Assembly (NCBI GenBank): GCA_007127745.1
Contig: SKYV01000222.1
Coordinates: forward strand, 1 to 34,236
Source: Balneolaceae bacterium
Lineage (GTDB): Bacteria; Bacteroidota; Rhodothermia; Balneolales; Balneolaceae
Length of the DNA: 34,236 bases
Direction of reading: 5' to 3'
The stretch's first letter is position 1. Every line of letters starts with the position of its first letter. Of the stretch, positions 22,203 through 30,597 are shown piece by piece. Position numbers and translations under genes: made by a program. The notes beneath the pieces were generated by a model. That model had not been told where the DNA came from. It searched no databases and was given only the letters and a program-made list of their open reading frames with translations.

Positions 22203-23933
22203 ATGATCAGATATTCAGTTTTATTTTTTTCTCTGTTGTTGTTTTCGGTATGTGCAACCGGTCTGTTGCAGGCACAGGAAGCTCCAACCGATGCAGAGCG
22301 ATCGTTATTGCCGGAAATTGATCCGCAGGACATTGAAATTCGAAGCCAGTTTCAGGCACGTTTTCCCGGTCTTCGGCGGCAGCCTATTTTGGGCTTTAAT
22401 CCCCGTCCGCGTGTATTTCAGACCGATCCCGACAGAATTCCCTTTATCGAAGATGAAGAAACAGTAACAGCCAGCCTTCCCGTTGGCGAACTCGACCGGC
22501 CTGAAGCCCCGGGTTATACACCACTGGGGTACAGAGATCCTCAAAATGCTTTTATCCGGGCCGGAATTGGCAGTGAGATATCACCCGAGGCCGATATTTA
22601 CGCCGTAGCCAAGCTGAATGACAGAAACTGGATATCAGGCCATACCAATTTTAATTCCAGCGACGGCCACGAGGAGAATGTCACCACATCGTACCGCTTT
22701 TTGGATGCGGGTGTAAAAACATACAGCCGCCTGTCAGACAGAACCAACCTTCAACTCTCAGCCGGGGTGAAATCGAACTTTAATCATATGCTGCAGCTCG
22801 GAACTGCAGACGAAGAGCTGCTGAATGTGGATACAAGAGTTTCATTAAACGGTTTCCGGGGATCTGCCGCACTTGATGTGGCCAGCACATCAATGACCGG
22901 GACAAAAATTAAAACCGATGGGTTTTTTCATGATTTCTCTATTGAATCGGATCTCGCTGAGCTGACCAGCAGCCCGAGTGAATGGGGAGTGCGTGCAGAA
23001 GGCGAATATTCGAGGCTTGGAAGCAACATCAATGAAGTTCACAGGCTGAAGGTGCAGACCCATGCGGGTGGGCTCGAATCGATGCAGGGAGTTAGCGGCA
23101 ACTGGTCAGTTACAACTGTTTCAGCTCATTATGAAAGGCTATTTAATTATCGAAGTGATGTAAAAGCAAGCCTGGGCGTGAGTGGTGTAAGTGATGCAGA
23201 AGATGATTTTATGTTTCGTTTTTCTCCAAATCTTGAGTTGAAACACACCTTTTTCCGCGGCTTTAATATACGGGCAAAAGCATCTGCAGAACCCAGGCAT
23301 CACACCTATCAGGAAATACATGCCCAAAACCGGTTTTTCGATTTTCAGTCAAACCTGAGGCATCAATACGAAATGCTTGCGCTGGGCGAAGTTCAGATGG
23401 AACCGTTCTATGGCACGAAAATTATTGCCGGAGTTTCCTATCAGGATATCAGAAATTATCTTTATTACACACGCAACGAACAGCCTGTTTCCGGTTTTGA
23501 TATTGATGAGCGCTATTATTCGGCTGCCTTTCGTGATGCAACCATTTTCAGGATATACGGTGGATTTTCGCAAGACCTGAGGCCGGATGTGTTATGGTTC
23601 AGTGCAGATGCGCATCTGCAAACACCAAGATTTTCTAATGAAGAAAAAATACCGTTTGTTGAAAATTTCTCCGTTCAGGCTGCTTTATCATTCCGCCCGA
23701 CAAGACAGGTGCTGCTGGAGGGTTGGGGTGAATTTGCAAATAGCCGCGAAACTCATACCGGAGAAGATCTTCCATCGTTTTTATTGATTGGAGGAAAGTT
23801 TGAAATTTCAATCTCAGACAGATATGGAGTGTACGGCAAACTTCTTAACTTGCTGGACGAAGATTACCAGCTGTGGCAGGGTTATCGAGAACGCGGATTC
23901 CAGGGATTTGTAGGATTTACATACCTTTTTTAA
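22203..23933 (+). CDS. Outer-membrane beta-barrel protein (TonB-receptor-like, no plug seen)
   Basis: 576-aa exported protein. Signal peptide about 1-24 (LLLFSVCATGLLQAQ). A proline-rich periplasmic segment (about 25-105) leads into alternating amphipathic strands from about residue 110 to the end (for instance NAFIRAGIGSEISPEADIYA, FRIYGGFSQDLRPDVLWFSA, YGVYGKLLNLLDEDYQLWQG). The last residues GFTYLF end in Phe, as expected for insertion by BamA. The strand style resembles the barrel half of TonB-dependent receptors, yet no plug domain or TonB box was recognised and the length is short. Ligand unknown. First gene of the operon with HU-like and Tol-like genes, only 5 bp before the HU-like ATG, so a joint envelope role is plausible. 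Confidence 0.7.
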   Translation: MIRYSVLFFSLLLFSVCATGLLQAQEAPTDAERSLLPEIDPQDIEIRSQFQARFPGLRRQPILGFNPRPRVFQTDPDRIPFIEDEETVTASLPVGELDRPEAPGYTPLGYRDPQNAFIRAGIGSEISPEADIYAVAKLNDRNWISGHTNFNSSDGHEENVTTSYRFLDAGVKTYSRLSDRTNLQLSAGVKSNFNHMLQLGTADEELLNVDTRVSLNGFRGSAALDVASTSMTGTKIKTDGFFHDFSIESDLAELTSSPSEWGVRAEGEYSRLGSNINEVHRLKVQTHAGGLESMQGVSGNWSVTTVSAHYERLFNYRSDVKASLGVSGVSDAEDDFMFRFSPNLELKHTFFRGFNIRAKASAEPRHHTYQEIHAQNRFFDFQSNLRHQYEMLALGEVQMEPFYGTKIIAGVSYQDIRNYLYYTRNEQPVSGFDIDERYYSAAFRDATIFRIYGGFSQDLRPDVLWFSADAHLQTPRFSNEEKIPFVENFSVQAALSFRPTRQVLLEGWGEFANSRETHTGEDLPSFLLIGGKFEISISDRYGVYGKLLNLLDEDYQLWQGYRERGFQGFVGFTYLF

Positions 23934-23938
23934 ACATT

Positions 23939-24148
23939 ATGGACACTGAATTTATTCACGCATTTAAAGAAGTTTTACGGGAGCAATTTGTAAACCAGAA
24001 CAGTGTTGAAATTGAAGGACTCGGTACTTTTGATGTGAAACATTACGAACAGCATCAAAAGCGGTATGATACAGGCAAGGTAGTGATGATGCCGCCGGCT
24101 GATGTAGTGGAATTCAAATCTAATATCAGGATCTCCCATGAAAATTGA
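23939..24148 (+). CDS. Small HU/IHF-like DNA-binding-fold protein
   Basis: 69-aa protein from the ATG at 23939; a GTG-initiated extension from 23873 would overlap the barrel gene and is unlikely. The sequence has the HU pattern of two helices (FIHAFKEVLREQF) and a beta turn (SVEIEGLGTFDVKHYEQHQK), ending in VVMMPPADVVEFKSNI, equivalent to the HU PxxxVxFKxG(K) ending. The arm region is short and there is no C-terminal Lys tail. It overlaps the next gene, which also begins with an HU-like domain, by 11 bp; the two could form a heterodimer. DNA binding is inferred from fold only. Confidence 0.75.
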   Translation: MDTEFIHAFKEVLREQFVNQNSVEIEGLGTFDVKHYEQHQKRYDTGKVVMMPPADVVEFKSNIRISHEN

Positions 24149-25292
24149 CAAGAATAAACTTGTGGATCTGCTGGTTGAAAAAACCAGTATGGAGAAGGCT
24201 GAAGTTGAAAAACAGCTTGAGCAATTAATTGACCGCATTATTGATGCTGCTCATCGCGGAAAAGCCCTTGAAATAAAAGAGTTTGGTGTTTTTTACTTTG
24301 ATGATGAAGGGGAGTTAAAATTTGATCCGTCAAAAGAACTGAGTACGGAAATCAGTTTTAAATATGCCGGCATGAAGCCGATTGAGCTTCAGCCAGAGCG
24401 TGACACAGCCATACCTCTCGGGGTTGATGAAGATGAGGAAAAAGTGCCGGAAGAACAAACACCGACAGCTGATGTTGCAGAAACAGAAGAAGCTGAAAAA
24501 AAAGAAAAAAGAGAAAAAGATAAAGACGAAGCAGACGATATCTTCGGGATAGAAGAAGATGACGAGGATTTCGATTTTCTCTCAGATGCCGTAAAAGAGT
24601 CGGAAGCCGAAATGGATGTCTGGGATGAAGTAGAAAAGGAGGAAGAGAAGGAAAAAAAAGAAAAAGAAGCAAAAAAACCGAAACCTCAACCAAAACAGAA
24701 AAAGAAAAGCAGTGCAGGTATTTGGGTAATTGCCGCCCTGCTGCTTATTCTACTGCTTGCGGGACTTTACTTCATTTTTATTGATGATGGTTTTATGGCC
24801 GATGAACCGCAACAGGCTGCTGTTACGGAACAACCCGCACCGGTACCGGATGAGATTTCAGTGATTACGGATGAAAATGCCGAATTTGCTGAAGATACAG
24901 AGATGACTCCTGTTGAACCGGAACAGGAACAACAAAATGCAGTATCAGAGGAGGAAGGACTCCAAAATGATCAGCCGGAAACAATTACTCAGCCGGCAGT
25001 GGATGAACAGAGCACCTACGGTCTAATGGGTTCGATAAATGATGAAGCAAATAACGGATACTCTATTGTACTGCATTCATTTAACAGCGAAGAAAATGCG
25101 AGAGAAACGGCTGCCAGATTAAGTGAAGAAGGTTACCGTGTACTGGTCAGTTCAAGAACCGTAACCGGCGAACCCGTGTGGCGGGTAAGTGTCGGCCAGT
25201 TCGAAACACTTGCTCAGGCCCAAGAAAATATTGACAGACTTCCATCCCCTTATAACGTTCAAAATTTTATACACAGAATTCAGAATAATTAA
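24138..25292 (+). CDS. HU-like domain - transmembrane helix - SPOR domain protein
   Basis: 384-aa single-pass inner-membrane protein. Residues about 1-85 are an HU/IHF-like domain (KIDKNKLVDLLVEKTSMEKA, EIKEFGVFYFDDEGELKFDP). Residues 95-190 are a highly charged Glu/Lys linker. A transmembrane helix (about 194-215) follows, then an acidic Gln/Pro-rich periplasmic spacer and a C-terminal SPOR domain (about 307-374; GYSIVLHSFNSEENARETAA, VWRVSVGQFETLAQAQENI). SPOR domains bind denuded glycans at division septa. The topology places the HU domain in the cytoplasm and SPOR in the periplasm. Similar HU-SPOR fusions are known in Bacteroidota, with proposed roles in chromosome partitioning or division. 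Overlaps the HU-like gene; exbB starts 8 bp later. Confidence 0.88.
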   Translation: MKIDKNKLVDLLVEKTSMEKAEVEKQLEQLIDRIIDAAHRGKALEIKEFGVFYFDDEGELKFDPSKELSTEISFKYAGMKPIELQPERDTAIPLGVDEDEEKVPEEQTPTADVAETEEAEKKEKREKDKDEADDIFGIEEDDEDFDFLSDAVKESEAEMDVWDEVEKEEEKEKKEKEAKKPKPQPKQKKKSSAGIWVIAALLLILLLAGLYFIFIDDGFMADEPQQAAVTEQPAPVPDEISVITDENAEFAEDTEMTPVEPEQEQQNAVSEEEGLQNDQPETITQPAVDEQSTYGLMGSINDEANNGYSIVLHSFNSEENARETAARLSEEGYRVLVSSRTVTGEPVWRVSVGQFETLAQAQENIDRLPSPYNVQNFIHRIQNN

Positions 25293-25300
25293 TTAAGTAA

Positions 25301-26020
25301 ATGAATATCATCTATCTCTTTCTATTACAGGCTCAGGCAACAGAAGAAGACACGCTTATCGGAATGTTGCAGGAAGAGTCGTCCATGTCGTTTTTTGAAA
25401 TATTATCCCAGGGCGGAATCTTGATGATCCCGCTATTTTTGCTTTCGCTGCTTGCAATCTATGTGATTGCCGAGCGATGGAGAACGCTGGATAATTCCAG
25501 AATGGATATAAATCACACCTTAAACTCAATTGAAACATTGCTGAAATCGGGGAGTCAAAAAAGAGCAATCCAGTATTGCGAAGAGTTCGACAAGCCACTG
25601 GCCCGTATTTTGATTGCAGGCATCAGGCGTTTGGGCCGGCCTATCCGAGATATTGAGGATGCCATTCAGAAAGCCGGGAAAAAGGAAATTTTTCAGCTCG
25701 AAAAACGGATGAACTGGCTGGCTACCATTGCCGGTGTGGCTCCATTAATCGGGTTCACGGGAACGGTTACAGGCATGATCCGCGCATTTATGGACATTCA
25801 ATCACTTCAGGGCAATGTTAATCCAAGCGTGCTTGCCGGAGGTATCTGGGAAGCATTGATTACCACCGCAACGGGCCTGATTGTGGGAATTATTGCCTAT
25901 GGTTTTTACAACTATCTGCTTGGAAAAATCAACCGTATGATATTTGAGCTTGAAAACGCCTCCGGTGATTTTGTTGATTTGCTTCAGGCACCCTCACCCA
26001 AGAAAAAACATGAGGTGTAA
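25301..26020 (+). CDS. tolQ: MotA/TolQ/ExbB proton channel subunit
   Basis: 239-aa inner-membrane protein with three transmembrane segments: about 38-57 (ILMIPLFLLSLLAIYVIAER), about 140-160 (TIAGVAPLIGFTGTVTGMI) and about 178-205 (ALITTATGLIVGIIAYGFYN). The TGTVTGM and TTATGL motifs are typical. With ExbD/TolR it turns proton flow into movement of a TonB/TolA-type protein. Whether it is Tol (division and envelope constriction) or Exb (nutrient uptake) cannot be told from sequence alone; the HU-SPOR neighbours and nearby ftsK lean towards Tol. The gap to the next gene is 3 bp. Confidence 0.88.
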   Translation: MNIIYLFLLQAQATEEDTLIGMLQEESSMSFFEILSQGGILMIPLFLLSLLAIYVIAERWRTLDNSRMDINHTLNSIETLLKSGSQKRAIQYCEEFDKPLARILIAGIRRLGRPIRDIEDAIQKAGKKEIFQLEKRMNWLATIAGVAPLIGFTGTVTGMIRAFMDIQSLQGNVNPSVLAGGIWEALITTATGLIVGIIAYGFYNYLLGKINRMIFELENASGDFVDLLQAPSPKKKHEV

Positions 26021-26023
26021 ATT

Positions 26024-26428
26024 ATGGATTTCAGAGAAGATAGCAACATAAAAGAACCGCTTTATATGTTCTCTCAGTCATCACTGACTGATATTATTTT
26101 GTTGCTGCTGATTTTCTTTCTGTTAACATCGTCGTTTGTAACAAATTTTGGTATTCGAGTAAATGTGCCACAGGCTGAATCCAGCGTAACCACAAATGCC
26201 ACACAAATTTCCGTAGCCATTACCCCGGAGGGAAATTTCTTTGTAGATGGTGAGCAGATAACTCGTGCAGACCTGTCCCTGTCAATTCGTCAAGCGTATC
26301 AGAATAAGCCGGGAGCATCGTTAGTAGTACGAGCAGACAGAGATGCCAGAGTAGATGATGCTGTTCGCGCCATGAACATCGGGCGGGCATTAAATATGAA
26401 TATTGTAATGGCCACGGAACGTAATTAA
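26024..26428 (+). CDS. tolR: ExbD/TolR family subunit
   Basis: 134-aa protein with one N-terminal transmembrane helix preceded by SSLTDIILLLLIFFLLTSSF, where the Asp (D23) is the expected proton-carrying residue. A periplasmic ExbD/TolR fold follows (QISVAITPEGNFFVDGEQIT, then LVVRADRDARVDDAVRAMN). Pairs with the ExbB/TolQ protein upstream. The next gene starts 3 bp after its stop, so the three are almost surely one transcript. Confidence 0.9.
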   Translation: MDFREDSNIKEPLYMFSQSSLTDIILLLLIFFLLTSSFVTNFGIRVNVPQAESSVTTNATQISVAITPEGNFFVDGEQITRADLSLSIRQAYQNKPGASLVVRADRDARVDDAVRAMNIGRALNMNIVMATERN

Positions 26429-26431
26429 TTA

Positions 26432-27265
26432 ATGATCGAATGGTTTAAAAAACATATCGATGAAGAAGACCGCTTTGGACTGGGTATTACCGGTGCTATA
26501 CATCTGCTGATCCTGATTATAGCCATTCTCTATACTGTTGATTTTCAGGTGGATCAGCGTGCTGCGTTTATGGAAGTAACACTCGGCGAATTCAGGAGCG
26601 GCACACTTGCGCAGCAGGCCGATGTGCAGAGAGAGCAGGTTGCCACGCGTCCCAATCCGGTAGAAACTGTACCCGATGAGCCCGACCCCGAAATTACACA
26701 GCCTGTGGAAACCCCGCAGGTTCCCGAAGATGAGGCAACCAAACCGGTAGACCTGCCGGATCAAATTGAAGAAATTCAGGATGAGGAAGTGGTTGAAACT
26801 CCCGAAACAGATGTGATCGATCCTGAAGTTGTGGAGGTTTCGGAAGATGTAGTTGAAGAAGAAGTTCCGCCACAATCTCAGGAAGCCGAACAGGTACAGG
26901 AGGGAGTGGCAGAAAGCGGAGATGAGCGTGGTTCCAGGGGAGATCCTAATGTAGATCATGGGGCGGGCCATACCCCCGATCGATCAGCTCCTTACGATCT
27001 ACAGTGGGAAGGAGAACTGAACCGCTCACCCATGCAACAGCCGTTGCCTACAAACCGTACCAACGAAGAAGCTGTAATTACCATCCGATTTGAAGTACAT
27101 CCCGACGGATCTCTGGGCAGGGTGATTCCACTCAGAAAAATGAACCCCGAACTGGAACGTGAAGTGATGCGAACGCTGAGAGGATGGCGTTTTTCCAGAC
27201 TACCTTCTGGAGTACCGCAGGAGCCACAGTGGGGTACGATAACTTTCCGGTTTGTGTTGGATTAA
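26432..27265 (+). CDS. TonB/TolA-like energy transducer
   Basis: 277-aa single-pass protein. A short cytoplasmic N-terminus and one transmembrane helix (about 16-36; LGITGAIHLLILIIAILYTV) are followed by a long Pro/Glu/Val-rich spacer (about 65-150; EPDPEITQPVETPQVPEDE and similar) able to span the periplasm. A C-terminal TonB-like domain closes it (about 195-277; EEAVITIRFEVHPDGSLGRV, then LEREVMRTLRGWRFSRLP). It is the third partner of the ExbB/ExbD pair immediately upstream. The C-terminus looks more like TonB than TolA, while the operon context suggests a division or envelope task. An outer-membrane partner could be the barrel protein at 22203 or the lipoprotein downstream; both are guesses. 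Confidence 0.85.
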   Translation: MIEWFKKHIDEEDRFGLGITGAIHLLILIIAILYTVDFQVDQRAAFMEVTLGEFRSGTLAQQADVQREQVATRPNPVETVPDEPDPEITQPVETPQVPEDEATKPVDLPDQIEEIQDEEVVETPETDVIDPEVVEVSEDVVEEEVPPQSQEAEQVQEGVAESGDERGSRGDPNVDHGAGHTPDRSAPYDLQWEGELNRSPMQQPLPTNRTNEEAVITIRFEVHPDGSLGRVIPLRKMNPELEREVMRTLRGWRFSRLPSGVPQEPQWGTITFRFVLD

Positions 27266-27371
27266 TTTTTCACATGTAAAGGGCAAATAATCTGCTTTAA
27301 ATTATTGCAGCAGAATCTTTTCTCTGATCTTTTTGCCACGTCTGTGTTTATCATCAAAAAAAACATTCAAT

Positions 27372-27968
27372 ATGAAATATATTATTTTAGTATTCACTGC
27401 ACTGCTTTTGTTTGCTGCCTGCGAAAAGTCCGAAACGAATGTTGATGAACCGAAGGTATTTGAACGTTTTTATGATGCACTTGCCGAGCAGTGCGGAAAT
27501 GCCTATCCGGGCGGACTGACTCTCGAGCCGCCGGGTGATGAGATGCTCACAGGTACCGAACAACTGATAGTACATTTCCGTGAATGTGATGGGAATCAAC
27601 TGAAACTCCCCTTTCACATTGAACTTGAAGACCTCGATGACTGGGACCGCTCACGTACCTGGATTTTTACCAAATACGAAGACGGGCTGGAAATACGCCA
27701 CGATCATCGAAAACCTGATGGAAGCGAAGACGACTTTACCATGTACGGCGGATTTTCTGTTGGTGAAGGCACGGCACTGCGGCAGGAATTTAAATCAGTA
27801 CCCCGAACCGAAGAAACAGGAATATTCCGGGGATGGAGAATTGAAATTGAACCCGGCGAGCGCTACACCTATGGTACCATCCGCGATACAAGCTGGAGCT
27901 GGCGGGTTGATTTTGACCTTTCCGAACCTCTGGCAGAAGAACCACCCGCACCCTGGGGGCATGAGTAA
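27372..27968 (+). CDS. Lipoprotein of unknown function
   Basis: 198-aa predicted lipoprotein. From the ATG at 27372 the N-terminus is MKYIILVFTALLLFAACEKS with a lipobox FAAC, so Cys18 should be acylated. The frame is open 13 codons further up, but that would bury the signal. The mature part is acidic, has a conserved-looking Trp-rich region (DDWDRSRTWIF, GWRIEIEPGERYTYGTIRDT, SWSWRVDFDLSEP) and probably folds as beta-strands. The family is not recognised. It lies 106 bp after the TonB-like gene on the same strand and may be the last gene of the Tol-like operon, where a Pal-type lipoprotein would usually be found; it has no OmpA/Pal domain. Confidence 0.7.
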   Translation: MKYIILVFTALLLFAACEKSETNVDEPKVFERFYDALAEQCGNAYPGGLTLEPPGDEMLTGTEQLIVHFRECDGNQLKLPFHIELEDLDDWDRSRTWIFTKYEDGLEIRHDHRKPDGSEDDFTMYGGFSVGEGTALRQEFKSVPRTEETGIFRGWRIEIEPGERYTYGTIRDTSWSWRVDFDLSEPLAEEPPAPWGHE

Positions 27969-28110
27969 TCTGCGGTTTGAGAACCGAAAAAATTACGCCA
28001 GAGAGAATCTCCGACCGGAACAGATTATGAACCATAAAAACATTGTGATGAGGGAGATTTATTTTGATGGGCTTCTGTATGGATTTCCGTTTTTCCAGGT
28101 TTATGAGTAA
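27961..28110 (+). CDS. Possible 49-aa ORF overlapping the lipoprotein stop
   Basis: An ATG at 27961 overlaps the lipoprotein stop (ATGAGTAA) and opens 49 codons ending at 28110, directly before a hairpin. The product begins MSNLRFENRKNYARENL and ends YGFPFFQVYE; it has no recognisable domain. The overlap geometry fits translational coupling, but this could be chance. Confidence 0.25.
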   Translation: MSNLRFENRKNYARENLRPEQIMNHKNIVMREIYFDGLLYGFPFFQVYE

Positions 28111-28112
28111 CG

Positions 28113-28147
28113 GCAAGCTGACCGTTGTACAGGACTGGTCAGTTTGC
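28113..28147 (+). terminator. Hairpin terminator candidate between lipoprotein region and mscS
   Basis: GCAAGCTGACC (28113-28123) pairs with GGTCAGTTTGC (28137-28147), 11 bp with one G-U, loop of 13 nt, followed by TTTATT on the plus strand. It overlaps the stop codon of the convergent mscS gene. The U-run is short. Confidence 0.5.
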
Positions 28148-29020
28148 TTTATTGCTGACCGGCAAATCTACACTTGAGCGGACGTGCAAATCCCGTTGCG
28201 GGAATGGAATTTCGATATCCATTTCTGCAAATTTTCGGACAATTGCCTGGTTTAACTCATTTCGAATAATAAGACGATCTTTTACCTCAGGTATCCAAAC
28301 GCGCAATTCCATATCCCAGGATGAATCGCCAAACTGTGTTAAATGAACCTGATGTTCAGGGACCTTCATTACTTTTGGATGCTCCTCTGCAACTTCATTC
28401 AGTGCTTTCAGAACATCATCCAGGTTCGATGAGTAGGACACGCCCACATAAACGTGCAGGCGGAAAGTTGAATCGCCATGAGAAAAATTGATCACATTAT
28501 TTTCCACAAACTGGGTATTGGGCACAATGATGGAAGTATTGTTCATGGTTTTGATCTTTGTGGAGCGAATACTGATTTCAATTACATCTCCTTCGATACC
28601 ACCCACTTCAACCCTGTCTCCAACACTAATTGGCCTTTCAAACATGATAATAAGGCCCGAAATAAAATTGGCAGTGATATTCTGAAGGCCAAAACCAATA
28701 CCAACTGACAAGAGGCCAAAAATTACGGCCAGGCTAGTCAAATCAATCCCTACAAATTGAAAAGAAATGAGAACTCCCAAGACAACGATAATGTACTGGG
28801 TAACCCGGGCAAGGGTGTACTGTAAACCGGAATCGATGGCGAATTTTTTTAATATTCTGTGCTGTAAAATTCTGCGGGCAAATGAACCGAGAAACAGGAA
28901 AAATGAAAGAAAGAGAAAAAAGATCACCATCGACATGATTGTGACTTCTGTATCCTGCAGGGTAAATAGAGTCAGGTGCAAATACTCCTGAAGGGTTGAT
29001 AAATACTCGTTTAATTCCAT
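28139..29020 (-). CDS. Small-conductance mechanosensitive channel (MscS family)
   Basis: 293-aa inner-membrane channel that opens under membrane tension to release solutes on hypo-osmotic shock. Three transmembrane helices: about 28-48, 68-90 and the pore helix about 95-120 (FGLLSVGIGFGLQNITANF), which has the Gly/Ala packing of TM3. The beta domain SVGDRVEVGGIEGDVIEISI, then TKIKTMNNTSIIVPNTQFVEN, and an alpha/beta C-terminal domain complete a standard MscS of E. coli length (286 aa). Single gene, convergent with the lipoprotein operon and divergent from the kinase-like gene. Confidence 0.93.
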   Translation of the reverse strand: MELNEYLSTLQEYLHLTLFTLQDTEVTIMSMVIFFLFLSFFLFLGSFARRILQHRILKKFAIDSGLQYTLARVTQYIIVVLGVLISFQFVGIDLTSLAVIFGLLSVGIGFGLQNITANFISGLIIMFERPISVGDRVEVGGIEGDVIEISIRSTKIKTMNNTSIIVPNTQFVENNVINFSHGDSTFRLHVYVGVSYSSNLDDVLKALNEVAEEHPKVMKVPEHQVHLTQFGDSSWDMELRVWIPEVKDRLIIRNELNQAIVRKFAEMDIEIPFPQRDLHVRSSVDLPVSNKAN

Positions 29021-29265
29021 TGTACAGAGTAGTTTTTATGATGGTCAGTAGGGCAGTACATCTATGATGCAAATATGAACAGAATATTGGTTTCTTTCAT
29101 TCAGAGCAAGCCGGATACCTCTATGAGTAACAATGTAATATGTAGAATAAAGAAGCAGCAGTTAATTGATGTATACGGGAATTGCAGCTTAAAAAATTAT
29201 TGGAATGCTGTTCTTAAAATTATCATTTAATAGATAATGAATATCTTTAAAATAATTGTGAAGTT

Positions 29266-29991
29266 ATGGCAAGAAAAATAACCCGGATTGTCGAGAAGCA
29301 GATTAATAACTGGAGCCGGCGGAACTCTTTAAGAGATGCCCCCGATCAAAATAACAGGCATGACAAATACCCTGTTATTACGATTTCAAGAGAGTTTGGT
29401 GCACCCGGCGCGGCTCTGGCTGAATATATGGGTAACAGAACAGATTTTGATGTTTGGGATAAAAAACTGCTGAAAGCAATTGCAGAGGAACTCGGCAGTG
29501 ATCAAAAATTTATAGAAACTCTTGATGAAAGAAGGCAGCAGGCGGTAGAAGATGCTGTAGCTGCTTTTATCACGAATTTGAATACCAATGTAAGTTATCT
29601 GCATTCGTTGATACGTATCGTGCGTACAATTGAGGAGCATGGAAAGAGTATCATTGTCGGAAGAGGTTCGAACTACATTTGTCAGCAGCCAAATTCTCTT
29701 CACGTTCGCCTGGTGGCACCTTTAAAACACCGGATTGCCGACTATGCGAAGCGTAAAAATCTGGACCGGGATGAGGTGAAAAGACTTGCTGAACAAAAAG
29801 ACCGCGAGCGGACCGAATTTATCCGCCAGAATTTTCAGAAAGAGATCTCCAATCCTCCGGACTATGATCTGATCATTAATGCTGAAAAGTATAGCCTGGA
29901 TCAGATGGCTGAACTTGTTTTGAATGCTTATAGAATAAAAACCGGAAAAACAGTTGAAATGGTAAAGGCTACTGAAAAGGATTCGGGCTGA
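29266..29991 (+). CDS. Cytidylate kinase-like family protein
   Basis: 241-aa P-loop protein of the Cmk-like family (not the housekeeping Cmk). The nucleotide-binding loop is ITISREFGAPGAALAEYMG (about 43-61), where the Gly-Lys of a normal Walker A is absent, as is usual in this family. FDVWDKKLLKAIAEELG, KSIIVGRGSNYICQQ and a lid-like arginine-rich segment (QKDRERTEFIRQNF) follow. The first 40 residues are polar and basic. Bacterial members are widespread with unproven substrates; nucleoside monophosphate phosphorylation is inferred. Stands alone on the plus strand, facing the two exported-protein genes with only 3 bp between stops. Confidence 0.75.
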   Translation: MARKITRIVEKQINNWSRRNSLRDAPDQNNRHDKYPVITISREFGAPGAALAEYMGNRTDFDVWDKKLLKAIAEELGSDQKFIETLDERRQQAVEDAVAAFITNLNTNVSYLHSLIRIVRTIEEHGKSIIVGRGSNYICQQPNSLHVRLVAPLKHRIADYAKRKNLDRDEVKRLAEQKDRERTEFIRQNFQKEISNPPDYDLIINAEKYSLDQMAELVLNAYRIKTGKTVEMVKATEKDSG

Positions 29992-29994
29992 ATA

Positions 29995-30597
29995 CTAAAA
30001 TTTCCCAAATCGTAAACCAACCGAAACCGAAAAGCCAGACAGATCAGAGTTACCGGTTCCATCGAGATTTACGTTGGCTGAATACCGGTATAATACAGAA
30101 CCGCTGATTCGAAACCAGTGGGTGACATTAAGATGGATATTGCCAGCGGGCTGCAGTACAAAATAATCATCCGATGATTTCTCAAAATCCCCTCCGTTTT
30201 GGTATCGTACAGTACCCGAACCCACCAGGGTTTGTGCTCCAAAATGGATCAATCGATAGGAATTGTTCACATATTCCAGTTCAAAACCGCCGTAATTGGT
30301 TCTCATTTCCGGTTCATTATCATGGCGGTTCCAATTAACTGTATCGAAATTGCTTTTTGTTCGATATCCGGCAAGCCCGATATTTATAGCATGCCCGTCG
30401 CTAAAGCGGATAACCCACGCCCCGCGGGTGCCGCGCAGAAATGCAGCCTGCCCATTTACATAAGTAACACCATACACCAGTGAGCCAAATCCTCCGTGAT
30501 TGATATCATTGGCAAACAGGGTTTCCTGTTGCTGAGCGTTCACCTGAACCGGAATCAGAAAAAGAATCAATAAGCCGCACAAGAGCATAGATCTCAT
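29995..30597 (-). CDS. Exported beta-rich protein, paralogue of the adjacent gene
   Basis: 200-aa protein with a signal peptide (about 1-21; LLCGLLILFLIPVQVNAQ). The mature part has repeated amphipathic strands and ends SGFSVSVGLRFGKF, with terminal Phe as in outer-membrane barrels; eight strands are plausible. It shares with the upstream gene the blocks (I/V)xHGGFG near the mature N-terminus, a G-x-W-(V/I)-(I/M)-x-(F/L)-S-(D/E)-x-HAI(N/S) block, the GGF(E/I)(L/F)EY(V/T)N(N/Q)SY(R/K)LIHF block and a FRI(S/T) strand near the C-terminus. Its start overlaps the upstream stop by 4 bp (ATGA), so the two arose by tandem duplication and are co-translated. Function unknown. Confidence 0.7.
   Translation of the reverse strand: MRSMLLCGLLILFLIPVQVNAQQQETLFANDINHGGFGSLVYGVTYVNGQAAFLRGTRGAWVIRFSDGHAINIGLAGYRTKSNFDTVNWNRHDNEPEMRTNYGGFELEYVNNSYRLIHFGAQTLVGSGTVRYQNGGDFEKSSDDYFVLQPAGNIHLNVTHWFRISGSVLYRYSANVNLDGTGNSDLSGFSVSVGLRFGKF

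Noticed and set aside
24358-24693. 111-codon minus-strand frame opposite the HU-SPOR gene
   Set aside because: It is the reverse of the Glu/Lys-rich linker and yields a low-complexity Leu/Arg/His product; treated as a shadow.
26429-26971. 180-codon minus-strand frame opposite the TonB-like gene
   Set aside because: Antisense to a clear TonB-like gene whose spacer composition explains the lack of stops; no protein family visible.
27619-28110. 163-codon plus-strand frame overlapping the lipoprotein
   Set aside because: Most of it is out of frame with a lipoprotein that has a clear lipobox and coding pattern; only its last 49 codons beyond the stop are mentioned as a possible small ORF.
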